The notes under the pieces are model-generated. The model saw only the letters and a list, made by a program, of their open reading frames with translations. It did no database searches and was not told the origin of the DNA. Below, piece after piece: positions 1-6,812 of a stretch of 7,506 nt of DNA. Position 1 is the stretch's first letter, and each line of letters starts with the position of its first letter. Made by a program: the position numbers and the translations under genes. Source of the DNA: Flavobacteria bacterium RIFCSPLOWO2_12_FULL_31_7 (GTDB lineage: Bacteria > Bacteroidota > Bacteroidia > Flavobacteriales > Flavobacteriaceae); assembly GCA_001800945.1 (NCBI GenBank), contig MGWJ01000151.1, positions 1 to 7,506 on the forward strand. Reading direction: 5' to 3'.

Positions 1-534
1 AGCCAAACACTTACGTTCTAAATCTTTAAAAAAATCTAAATTTATGTGGTCGTTTTTTAGATAAAATTCAAAAGCTAAAACATCAATAAAAAGCATGGCA
101 TTTGTAACCATATGCGTGAAATTTTTGGTCACAATATTATCGTTCGTTTGTAAACGCTCATTGATAATACTTTCTAATTTTTGAAATGAACTAGCATCAG
201 GTAAAACCATTTTCAAAAAACTAAATTTCCCTCTAGAAATTTGATTATAAAACTGAATTATTGTTTCAATAAAACCTTCTACATTACCCCCATTTTTCGA
301 TTTATACAAAGCAATTAAAGTAGATAAAAAACCAACTTTAATCTTTTCTTCATTATCCCATTTCGCATCATCAATTTCAGAATTTAAATGATAATTGATT
401 ACATAACCATAAATTAATCCACTTTTCTGACAAGCCACAAAAAATTCATCATCAGTTGCATAATGAGCAATATCATTCGCATACTGATGCAAATATTTTT
501 CAATCCAACCGTTTATAGATGGGTTAATTTGCAT
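1..534 (-). CDS. LETM1-related biofilm-associated-like protein, N-terminal part (runs off window)
   Basis: An open minus-strand frame of 178 codons begins with ATG at 534-532 and is still open at base 1, so the C-terminal part is missing. The N-terminus reads MQINPSINGWIEKYLHQ, and residues 131-150 (NDNIVTKNFTHMVTNAMLFI) form the most distinctive stretch. From memory, this pattern fits the flavobacterial proteins named LETM1-related biofilm-associated proteins, which are about 400 aa with a LETM1-like C-terminal region; that part is not visible here. No signal peptide or obvious membrane span is seen in the available part. The start lies 11 bp inside the end of the upstream DUF3810 gene in another frame, which suggests co-transcription and translational coupling. 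The reading frame is secure; the family name is recognition without a search, and the biochemical role is unknown. Confidence 0.62.
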   Translation of the reverse strand, partial: MQINPSINGWIEKYLHQYANDIAHYATDDEFFVACQKSGLIYGYVINYHLNSEIDDAKWDNEEKIKVGFLSTLIALYKSKNGGNVEGFIETIIQFYNQISRGKFSFLKMVLPDASSFQKLESIINERLQTNDNIVTKNFTHMVTNAMLFIDVLAFEFYLKNDHINLDFFKDLERKCLA

Positions 535-1597
535 GAATTACTTGGTGTTTTAAATCGTAATTAATTAATAAACCTACAAATTTACTGTAGCTTTCCATTC
601 CGTCTTTTTGTTGGTTAAATTTTAAAAACTTATCATAAAAGTATTCAAAAAAAGTATCAATCCACGAATGATAGTGTTTCCAAAAGGTTTTATTTTCATT
701 AAAGTTTTCTAAAACACCTTTATTTATTAGTTTTCGATACGATTTAGCACTTCCTTCTTCCATTACCTCTAAATTATATATGCAATAATTTAATGCAAAA
801 GCGTACGCCGAATATTGAAAATACAGATCTTTATGACTCGATGCTGCCATAAATCCTACAAAATTACAATCACTTTCCGAAGCAATTCCGGTTTGATGCG
901 CCATTTCATGACAAATAGTTAATGGAGAAGTATATTTCGGTTTTAAATAATTGACTTGCGCTTCATTGGTAAACGGATTTAAATAACCACCAAATCCCAT
1001 ATAACTTAACGATAAACTGTATAAAGACGATTTAATACTTTCGTTTTGATATTTAATAAACACCAAAGGTTTAGGCAAAGAAGCATAAGCTCTGGGCGCC
1101 ATTTCATACATCTTTTGTTCCGAATAGCTGAAAACTACTTTTTTAGTAGAATCTTTTTCAATTTGAAATTGCAACTGATTCGTTTTTGCTATCAATTTCT
1201 CTGTTAAAGCTTGTAATTGCACTTTAGTATATTCTTTTTCTATACCCATTTTTTCATGTAAAGGAACTCGGTAATAATTGATTCCCCATAAAAAATGAAA
1301 TAGAAAATATAAAACAGAAACAAAACTCAAAATCGTTAATCCGTTGTTTTTCCAATTGGCAAAAAAGCCAATTCTGTTTTTATAAATCCATCTTAAAACA
1401 AAGAAAATCAAAATTGTATAACATAAGTCACCTACTGAAAAAGAAACCCAACCTAAAGCAATTCGGCTAAATTTTGAAATATAAAAGTACAATCCGTTAC
1501 TATAAAATTGTTCCACAAATTCTGGAAAAAGCGCTAAAACTTTAATCAGAATAATTTGAACAAATAAGAAAATGGGCAAAAAATATTTTTTCTTCAC
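524..1597 (-). CDS. DUF3810 family membrane protein with HExxH metallopeptidase-like motif
   Basis: This 357-aa protein has three predicted membrane helices near residues 5-24, 50-71 and 86-106, then a soluble domain of about 250 residues. The basic N-terminus (MKKKY) and basic loop at 70-85 (RWIYKNR...NWK) should be cytoplasmic, which places the large C-terminal domain in the periplasm. Residues 230-241 read HEMAHQTGIASE, an HExxHxxGxxxE pattern: H230 and H234 would be zinc ligands, E231 the catalytic base and E241 a possible third ligand. The overall sequence matches my knowledge of DUF3810 proteins, common in Bacteroidetes and without an established substrate. The start codon is GTG (1597-1595); an in-frame stop lies about 10 codons upstream with no ATG between, and the next ATG (codon 117) would remove all three helices, so GTG is well supported. 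The gene is divergent from pepD and overlaps the downstream gene by 11 bp. Peptidase activity is an inference from the motif. Confidence 0.85.
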   Translation of the reverse strand: MKKKYFLPIFLFVQIILIKVLALFPEFVEQFYSNGLYFYISKFSRIALGWVSFSVGDLCYTILIFFVLRWIYKNRIGFFANWKNNGLTILSFVSVLYFLFHFLWGINYYRVPLHEKMGIEKEYTKVQLQALTEKLIAKTNQLQFQIEKDSTKKVVFSYSEQKMYEMAPRAYASLPKPLVFIKYQNESIKSSLYSLSLSYMGFGGYLNPFTNEAQVNYLKPKYTSPLTICHEMAHQTGIASESDCNFVGFMAASSHKDLYFQYSAYAFALNYCIYNLEVMEEGSAKSYRKLINKGVLENFNENKTFWKHYHSWIDTFFEYFYDKFLKFNQQKDGMESYSKFVGLLINYDLKHQVIHAN

Positions 1598-1615
1598 AAA
1601 ATGGATTTTAAAATG

Positions 1616-1623
1616 TAAATATA
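1616..1623 (-). promoter_or_regulatory. Weak candidate -7 box for the DUF3810 gene
   Basis: Read on the minus strand this is TATATTTA, seven of eight positions of the Bacteroidetes -7 consensus TAnnTTTG, about 20 bases before the GTG start. I could not identify a convincing -33 element. In such A/T-rich DNA a seven-of-eight match is weak evidence. Confidence 0.25.
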
Positions 1624-1658
1624 ATTAGAAATTCATTTACTAAAGAAATTAAACTTTG

Positions 1659-1666
1659 TAACTTTG
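1659..1666 (+). promoter_or_regulatory. Candidate -7 promoter box for pepD
   Basis: TAACTTTG is a perfect match to the Bacteroidetes -7 consensus TAnnTTTG. It would place transcription start near 1670, giving a leader of about 60 nt before the pepD ATG. No TTG is found at the usual 17-23 bp upstream distance, so the -33 element is degenerate or absent. The leader has no clear Shine-Dalgarno; it is A-rich just before the start (aacaacaaacaat), as is usual in this phylum. Confidence 0.5.
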
Positions 1667-1729
1667 GCATTCTATAAAAAGAGCCAAGGAAAAAGTTAAA
1701 AGAAACATATAACAACAAACAATATTTCA

Positions 1730-3196
1730 ATGAGTCAAGAAGTAAGAAATTTAGAGCCAAAAGAACTTTGGAACAAGTTTGCCGATTTAAATGCTGTACC
1801 TCGTCCGTCTAAAAAAGAAGAACGTGTAATTGCCTTTATGATGGAATTCGGTCAGAAATTAGGTTTAGAAACCATAAAAGACGAAGTAGGAAACGTAATT
1901 ATCAAGAAACCTGCTACTGACGGAATGGAAAATCGTAAAACTATCGTAATGCAATCGCATTTAGATATGGTGCACCAAAAAAATAACGATACGAATTTCG
2001 ATTTTGATACACAAGGAATTGAAATGTATGTAGATAACGGTTGGGTTCGTGCAAAAGGAAACACTTTAGGAGCTGATAACGGTTTAGGAGTAGCCACTAT
2101 TATGGCGATTTTAGAAAGCTCTACGATTCCTCATCCAGCCATTGAAGCGTTATTTACTATTGATGAAGAAACAGGAATGACTGGCGCCATGGGTTTAAAA
2201 GGTGGCTTATTACAAGGTGAAATTTTATTAAATTTAGATACGGAAGAAGATGATGAAATTGATATTGGATGTGCTGGTGGTGTAGATGTAACAGCTGTTG
2301 CAGAATACGATGAAGAAGATACTCCAGCAGATTCTGTGGGTTACACAATTACTGTAAAAGGTTTAAATGGAGGCCATTCCGGAATGGACATTGATAAAGG
2401 TTTAGGAAATGCCAACAAAATTATGAACCGTTTATTATTTAATGGTTTTGAAGATTTTGGTTTACAAATTTCAACCATCAATGGAGGAAGTTTACGTAAT
2501 GCGATTCCTAGAGAAAGTGTAGCTCAGGTTGCCATTGCTCCTATTTATGACGAAGCTTTTACTTTCGACATGCAAGAAATTATCAATGAGATTAAAGCAG
2601 AATTTAAAACAACGGAACCAAACTTAGAAATTATCATTGAAAAATCAGCTACTACACCTGCTAAAGTAATGCCACCAATGGCACAATTTTATATGGTTCG
2701 TTCTATTTATGCAGCTCATAACGGCGTGTACAGAATGAGTGCTGATTTCGATAACTTAGTAGAAACTTCAAACAATATTGCGAAAGTTACAGTTGGAAAC
2801 GGAAAATTACAAGTCGATAATTTAACACGTTCTTCTGTAGAAACTTCGAAATTCGATTTAGCGAATGCTTTACGTTCTGCTTTCGAATTAATGGGTTGCG
2901 AAGTAACTTTTGGAGGTTCATATCCGGGTTGGACACCCAATGCGAAATCGGAAATCTTAGATATTTTAGTGGATATTTATAAGAAACAAAATAACTCAGA
3001 ACCAAAAGTTGTAGCTTGTCATGCTGGATTAGAATGCGGAATTTTAGCTACCAACTATCCAAATTGGGATATGATTTCTTTCGGACCAACAATTCACGGA
3101 GCACACAGTCCAGATGAAAGAGCGAATATCGCTTCAGCACAAAAATACTGGAAATTTGTATTGGAAATTTTAGAAAATATTCCAGTGAAGAATTAA
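1730..3196 (+). CDS. pepD: Aminoacyl-histidine dipeptidase (Xaa-His dipeptidase, peptidase family M20C)
   Basis: The 488-aa product is a cytoplasmic zinc dipeptidase that hydrolyses Xaa-His dipeptides such as carnosine, supplying amino acids from peptides. Its length matches known PepD proteins (about 485 aa). Catalytic residues are visible in order: H77 and catalytic D79 in QSHLDM, bridging D116 in LGADNG, general base E146 and ligand E147 in IDEETG, D170 in LNLDTEE, and H459 in IHGAHSPDE. The CHAGLECG stretch (430-437) is also typical of this branch. The lid/dimerisation domain occupies roughly residues 205-390, inserted between the two halves of the catalytic domain. No signal peptide is present. 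The gene is flanked by its own candidate promoter and terminator, so it is probably monocistronic. All metal-site residues are intact and I see nothing unusual. Assignment is confident. Confidence 0.96.
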   Translation: MSQEVRNLEPKELWNKFADLNAVPRPSKKEERVIAFMMEFGQKLGLETIKDEVGNVIIKKPATDGMENRKTIVMQSHLDMVHQKNNDTNFDFDTQGIEMYVDNGWVRAKGNTLGADNGLGVATIMAILESSTIPHPAIEALFTIDEETGMTGAMGLKGGLLQGEILLNLDTEEDDEIDIGCAGGVDVTAVAEYDEEDTPADSVGYTITVKGLNGGHSGMDIDKGLGNANKIMNRLLFNGFEDFGLQISTINGGSLRNAIPRESVAQVAIAPIYDEAFTFDMQEIINEIKAEFKTTEPNLEIIIEKSATTPAKVMPPMAQFYMVRSIYAAHNGVYRMSADFDNLVETSNNIAKVTVGNGKLQVDNLTRSSVETSKFDLANALRSAFELMGCEVTFGGSYPGWTPNAKSEILDILVDIYKKQNNSEPKVVACHAGLECGILATNYPNWDMISFGPTIHGAHSPDERANIASAQKYWKFVLEILENIPVKN

Positions 3197-3210
3197 GATT
3201 TTATAATTTT

Positions 3211-3224
3211 GATTTACGATTTAC
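3211..3224. repeat. Short tandem duplication GATTTAC x2
   Basis: Two adjacent copies of GATTTAC follow the pepD stop, before the terminator. This may be chance in A/T-rich DNA or a remnant of a degenerate intergenic repeat. No function can be assigned. Confidence 0.4.
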
Positions 3225-3245
3225 GAAGTCAAAATACTTAATAAC

Positions 3246-3282
3246 AAAAACCTCGTAAGTAATTTTTCGAGGTTTTTTTTTT
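3246..3282 (+). terminator. Rho-independent terminator of pepD
   Basis: The arms AAAAACCTCG (3246-3255) and CGAGGTTTTT (3268-3277) are perfect inverse complements around a 12-nt loop, and the T run continues to 3282. It lies 50 bp after the pepD stop. The A-run before the stem could give weak termination on the other strand too, but no minus-strand gene ends here, so its use is most likely for pepD. It also separates pepD from the next plus-strand gene. Confidence 0.88.
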
Positions 3283-3334
3283 GCGGCATCATTTTTGTAG
3301 TATTTTTTTGACTAACCAATAAAACCAAAATATC

Positions 3335-3727
3335 ATGAAAAATTTAAAATTACTATCGCTACTTGGTGTTGCTACATTTTCTTTATTGTCGTTTAACTAT
3401 TTAAACAGAACTACTACAGTCAAAGACGGAACTTATAAAGCTTTTATAAGTAAAAAATCAAATTTAGATGAAAGAGGGTTTTCTGGAAATGGAAATTATG
3501 AACAAAATGTAACCGTAAAAATTGAAAATAATCTTGTAAAAGAAATCAGTCCTATTAAATTTAATAAAAATAGTGACAAATTAATAAATATTCCTCTTGA
3601 AATAGATACAAAAGGAAACGCAATTGCAGAAACTTCTGATTTTGAACAAGATATTTACAATAAAAATGATGCAGGTTGGCATTATACTTATAAATTGAAA
3701 ATAAAAAAAGAAGAATTAACGAAGTAA
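3335..3727 (+). CDS. Small exported or membrane-anchored protein of unknown function
   Basis: This 130-aa protein starts with a basic then hydrophobic segment (MKNLKLLSLLGVATFSLLSF, residues 1-20) typical of a Sec signal or single N-terminal anchor. There is no cysteine anywhere, so it is not a lipoprotein, and no clean AxA cleavage site is seen. The remaining approximately 105 residues are lysine- and asparagine-rich with alternating polar/hydrophobic stretches suggesting beta strands: VKDGTYKAF (29-37), NVTVKIENNLVKEIS (58-72), and WHYTYKLKIKKEEL (115-128). The DGTY...VTVKIENNLVKEI pattern loosely recalls FMN-binding-domain-like repeats, but this is too weak to use as a name. The gene stands between two terminators, so it is probably transcribed alone. 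I do not recognise the family. The coding call rests on the signal sequence, an uninterrupted frame and terminator placement. Confidence 0.75.
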   Translation: MKNLKLLSLLGVATFSLLSFNYLNRTTTVKDGTYKAFISKKSNLDERGFSGNGNYEQNVTVKIENNLVKEISPIKFNKNSDKLINIPLEIDTKGNAIAETSDFEQDIYNKNDAGWHYTYKLKIKKEELTK

Positions 3728-3743
3728 ATTATTACTTCCTATA

Positions 3744-3782
3744 AAAAAACGCCGTCCCGATTGTATCGAGACGGCGTTTTTT
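3744..3782. terminator. Bidirectional rho-independent terminator between convergent genes
   Basis: A GC-rich hairpin lies between the plus-strand small-protein gene (stop at 3727) and the minus-strand PepSY gene (stop at 3803). The main stem CGCCGTC/GACGGCG (3750-3756 with 3770-3776) extends outward through A:T pairs and inward, past one C-A mismatch, through CGA/TCG around the loop TTGTA. The A-run on one side and T-run on the other give each strand a U-tract after the hairpin, so it can stop transcription of both neighbours. Confidence 0.9.
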
Positions 3783-3802
3783 AATATAACTAACTTTAAA
3801 AC

Positions 3803-4348
3803 TTATCCAATTAAAATCAAAACAAGTAATGGGATAACAATACCAGCAACAGCTAATTTCCAACCACGTCTAGCAAAAGTATTTTTACCATGTGTAATCA
3901 TAATTGCACCCGTAATTGCAATTGTAATTAACGAAATCCCAAAAATATCTGAATAGTAAATCCACCAGTTTGAAGTACTCTTATGTAACTTCATAGTTTG
4001 ACTAATAATCGGGGTTTTATTAAATGCTACGATTTCTCCTTTTCCTGTTTCCATATCGATTTCTACATCGTGCTTTTCAAAAGAAATTTTAAATGTCCCT
4101 TTTTTAACATTATGGCGACGAATTTTATCATCGATACCTAATTCTTTACCTAAATTTTCAGCATATTCCTCAGTAATTTGACTTTCTTCAGGAAGTTTTA
4201 CAGTAATGCTTTTTGTTTCGGTAGTATATTTTTCCGGATGCCAGTGTTCTCTGTGGTTCATTAAAATACCAGAAAAAGCAAATGATATAATTAATCCGAT
4301 ATAAAAATATCCTAAATCGCGGTGAATATTTCTTCTATTTAATTTCAT
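3803..4348 (-). CDS. Compact PepSY-associated TM helix protein, putative siderophore-iron utilisation partner
   Basis: The 181-aa inner-membrane protein begins RRNIHRDLGYFYIGLI, the usual start of PepSY-associated TM helix proteins. Predicted helices are near residues 11-30, 131-151 and 164-180. Basic residues at the N-terminus and at 153-164 (HGKNTFARRGWK) fit a cytoplasmic side, leaving residues 31-130 as a periplasmic PepSY-like domain. Histidines sit at helix ends: H9 and H153 on the cytoplasmic side, H32 and H122 on the periplasmic side. In larger relatives such as FoxB, conserved histidines bind haem and the protein helps reduce siderophore iron; whether this short form does so is inference. 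It lacks the extra helices of the roughly 370-500-aa family members. It follows the TonB-dependent receptor after 77 bp on the same strand with no perfect -7 box between, so the two probably form one operon ending at the shared terminator. Confidence 0.85.
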   Translation of the reverse strand: MKLNRRNIHRDLGYFYIGLIISFAFSGILMNHREHWHPEKYTTETKSITVKLPEESQITEEYAENLGKELGIDDKIRRHNVKKGTFKISFEKHDVEIDMETGKGEIVAFNKTPIISQTMKLHKSTSNWWIYYSDIFGISLITIAITGAIMITHGKNTFARRGWKLAVAGIVIPLLVLILIG

Positions 4349-4425
4349 AATTTATATAATTTTCTTTTAATAAAATCTAACAGAAACATCTTTAAAACAT
4401 ATTCTATTAGATCTGAAATAACTTT

Positions 4426-6654
4426 TTAAAATTTATAAGATACAGAAGTTGAAATCATTCTTGGAGCAATTGGTGTAACTGTATTATCATCATAAACATA
4501 ATAACTTGTTACATTACCTAAATTAGATAATTTTGCTCTAATTGAAAATGAATTAATAGTGTACCCAACTGAGGCATCAAATTGTAAAAACCCATCAACT
4601 GGAATTGGTTTTCTTGCTAATTCTGCTGGAGTACTTGCATTATTTGGCCTTAATCTTCCTCCTAATATTTTTCCAACATAAGAAGATAGCACTCCTACTT
4701 CTAATCCTTTTAATTTTGCGGTTCCAAATGTATAAAATAAACTAGCATTAGCTGTGTTTTTTGGTGCGAATCTTAACTGCGTTCCTGGATTATATATATT
4801 ACTTTTTGTGTACTTGGTTTCATTAAAACTATATCCAGCCATAGCTCTGATGTTTTTATAATTTCCTGTAATATCAATTTCAACACCTTTACTAGTGTAA
4901 GATCCTGCTAATTCTTTAATGTTGGTATTTGTATTGCCGTTTGAAAAATCCGTTTGTGCTAAATTTCCAAAATCAATTATATAACCTGTAACATTTACTG
5001 TCAAACGACCTTTAAAAAATTCATTCTTCACACCTACTTCATATTGGTCAATGGTTGAACTTGGTAAAGCTTTGAAATTTTTATCCGTTCCCGTATTCAA
5101 AACAAATGAATCAGAATAACTGGCAAAAATTGAGTTGGTTTTAGTCGGTTGAAATACAATTCCTAACTTAGACGAAATAATATTATCGTTTGTTTTAGTT
5201 TCTACAGTATTGCCAGTGTTATAAGTTAAAGTATTTGTAGTGTTTTCTAAATAACTATAACGTAAACCTGCTAAAACTTTTAATTTTTGAGTTAATTCTA
5301 TAAAATCTTGAGCATAAAATCCAGCACGTCTTACTTCTGCATCAGCGTGCGTGTTTTTATTTAAGGTTGGAATATTTGCATTAGAATAAGTTGGATTTTT
5401 ACCAATCACAACACTTGGATTGTAAATATTAATCTTGTCAAAATAATTGATATTCGAATAATTTAATGTTCCTGTATTGGATCTATCTGCATCAGCTCCT
5501 AAAAGTACTGTATGTTTGATACTTCCCGTATTAAAATGTCCTGTTAAATCAATTTCTGCAAAAGCATAATCTTGTTTATTGTCTGCTTTTTGAACACCAC
5601 GCACCCAATCTCCATTAGCTTGAACTAAGTTATTATTTGGTGAAGTTGGCGTCGTATTTCCTGAATTTGGTCGTAAACTCGATAATAAATTGGTAGTATA
5701 ACCTTGGTAAGATAATATACCTTTCAATTGCCATGCTGAATTTAAATCGTGAGTTAATGTAGAAGTAATACTTTCTTGCTTGCTGTCAAACTTAGCCCAA
5801 TCAAAATTTAAAAAAGTATTTCTTGGCAATTCAACTACTTTATAATCAATTGTTGTCAATCCGAAATCTGGAGTTCTGCTATCTTTTAAATAATCAGCTT
5901 CTACCAATAAAGTTGTTTTTTTAGACAAATTGAATAAGAAAGAAGGATTAATATAAAATCTTTCACTTCCTACAACATCTCTAAAACTATTAGCCGTTTC
6001 GTAACTTGTAACAACGCGATAAGCTGAAGTTTGACTTTTATCTAAACTTCCATAAATATCAATAGTTGGTTTGTAAAAATCGTATTCAGAAGCTCTAAAA
6101 CTTATTTCTCCACCTTGTTGAAATTTAGGTTTTTTAGTCTCTAAATTTAAGATTCCTCCAGGAGCTACATTTCCGTATAACAAAGCTGAACTTCCTTTCA
6201 AAATTTCAATACTTTCTAAAGAAGCCGTTTCAGGAATTAAAGAACCATTAAATCTGACACCATTTTTAAAAGTATTAGCTCCACTGAAAGTAAATCCACG
6301 TGAACCATACTCTTCTTGGTTATTTCCAGAAGCATTACTAGCTCCAGAAACATAAACACCATTCGTGTTTTTTAAAGCATCAGAAATTCTTAAAATTTGT
6401 TGTTGATCAATTGTAGTTCTATCAATAATAGCGGTGGCTTGTGGTAAATCCATAGCTTTAATTGGAGATTTACCTGCACTTACAGCACCTTTATTAATTT
6501 TTTTAATGATAACAACTTCTTCAATTGTTTTTACTTTTTTCTTAACAGTATCATTTTCAATTTCTAAGGTTACATCATTTGAAGTATCCTGATTTTGTGC
6601 ATTTGAAATAGTTACTTGAGTGATTAATGCGACTAGTAAGATATATTTTTTCAT
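4426..6654 (-). CDS. TonB-dependent siderophore receptor (outer membrane)
   Basis: This 742-aa outer-membrane receptor imports a ferric siderophore with energy from TonB-ExbB-ExbD. A signal peptide covers residues 1-19 (likely cut after SNA). A short linker holds a TonB-box-like IEEVVI (44-49). The plug domain spans about 65-175, with the hallmark stretches SDALKNTNGVYV (91-102), YGSRGF (116-121) and IEILKGSSALLYG (149-161). The rest is the beta barrel, ending SVSYKF with the terminal phenylalanine needed for outer-membrane assembly. It has neither the N-terminal carboxypeptidase-like domain of SusC-type proteins nor a signalling STN domain, and no SusD partner is nearby. Length and plug features fit the siderophore-receptor class (FhuA/FpvA type); the exact siderophore cannot be read from sequence. 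The downstream PepSY gene supports iron uptake. The ATG start is supported by the signal peptide and by the promoter just upstream. Confidence 0.94.
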   Translation of the reverse strand: MKKYILLVALITQVTISNAQNQDTSNDVTLEIENDTVKKKVKTIEEVVIIKKINKGAVSAGKSPIKAMDLPQATAIIDRTTIDQQQILRISDALKNTNGVYVSGASNASGNNQEEYGSRGFTFSGANTFKNGVRFNGSLIPETASLESIEILKGSSALLYGNVAPGGILNLETKKPKFQQGGEISFRASEYDFYKPTIDIYGSLDKSQTSAYRVVTSYETANSFRDVVGSERFYINPSFLFNLSKKTTLLVEADYLKDSRTPDFGLTTIDYKVVELPRNTFLNFDWAKFDSKQESITSTLTHDLNSAWQLKGILSYQGYTTNLLSSLRPNSGNTTPTSPNNNLVQANGDWVRGVQKADNKQDYAFAEIDLTGHFNTGSIKHTVLLGADADRSNTGTLNYSNINYFDKINIYNPSVVIGKNPTYSNANIPTLNKNTHADAEVRRAGFYAQDFIELTQKLKVLAGLRYSYLENTTNTLTYNTGNTVETKTNDNIISSKLGIVFQPTKTNSIFASYSDSFVLNTGTDKNFKALPSSTIDQYEVGVKNEFFKGRLTVNVTGYIIDFGNLAQTDFSNGNTNTNIKELAGSYTSKGVEIDITGNYKNIRAMAGYSFNETKYTKSNIYNPGTQLRFAPKNTANASLFYTFGTAKLKGLEVGVLSSYVGKILGGRLRPNNASTPAELARKPIPVDGFLQFDASVGYTINSFSIRAKLSNLGNVTSYYVYDDNTVTPIAPRMISTSVSYKF

Positions 6655-6656
6655 TT

Positions 6657-6679
6657 TTATTTAGAATAATTTAAAATAA
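6657..6679. promoter_or_regulatory. Operator-like 23-bp imperfect palindrome, start-proximal copy
   Basis: Left arm TTATTTAGAAT, centre A, right arm ATTTAAAATAA: the arms are inversely complementary at 9 of 11 positions. It lies immediately before the receptor start codon and overlaps the predicted transcription start (about 6680). The first 13 bases recur exactly in a second copy at 6718. Position and symmetry suggest a repressor site, plausibly Fur because the gene is a siderophore receptor; the regulator is inferred. Confidence 0.55.
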
Positions 6680-6684
6680 CGATG

Positions 6685-6715
6685 CAAAAGTAAAACGCAA
6701 AATTTTAAAAAACAA
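6685..6715 (-). promoter_or_regulatory. Promoter of the siderophore receptor operon
   Basis: On the minus strand, TTG (6715-6713) is followed after 20 bp by TACTTTTG (6692-6685), a perfect match to the Bacteroidetes TAnnTTTG box with the -33 element at a normal distance. Transcription would start near 6680, leaving a leader of about 25 nt before the ATG. It is flanked on both sides by operator-like palindromes. Confidence 0.68.
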
Positions 6716-6717
6716 GT

Positions 6718-6740
6718 TTATTTAGAATAAATAAAAATAA
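6718..6740. promoter_or_regulatory. Operator-like 23-bp imperfect palindrome, distal copy
   Basis: It begins with the same 13 bases, TTATTTAGAATAA, as the copy at 6657. The arms around 6729 match at 8 of 11 positions, and an alternative core TTTATT-TAG-AATAAA (6717-6731) is a perfect inverted repeat. It sits just upstream of the receptor -33 element, 61 bp from the other copy, in the shared receptor/prfA intergenic region. Confidence 0.48.
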
Positions 6741-6812
6741 TATTTATAACTCATTGATTTTCAAAAAGAAAAACTTTTAAATAGTAAATTTTTAAACTTT
6801 AAACTAAAATTG

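Noticed and set aside
1852..2348. Two minus-strand open frames (1852-2097 and 2157-2348) inside pepD
   Set aside because: They are antisense to a confidently identified gene, have low-complexity or implausible composition (for example a run rich in H, L and Q) and no promoter or domain.
2716..3005. Two overlapping minus-strand open frames (2716-2940 and 2787-3005) inside pepD
   Set aside because: They overlap each other and the catalytic end of pepD; no recognisable protein features. They are by-products of codon use on the coding strand.
3335..3727. FMN-binding domain protein
   Set aside because: The resemblance is limited to a DGTY and a VTVKIENNLVKEI-like segment; no covalent flavin-attachment motif is visible, so the name is not used.
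4349..4425. Separate promoter for the PepSY gene
   Set aside because: The best box on the minus strand is TATGTTTT, one mismatch from TAnnTTTG, with no supporting -33 element; operon transcription from the receptor promoter is simpler.
4426..6654. SusC-type polysaccharide utilisation receptor
   Set aside because: There is no N-terminal carboxypeptidase-like domain, the length is about 250 residues shorter than SusC proteins, and no SusD gene is adjacent; the PepSY partner points to siderophore uptake.
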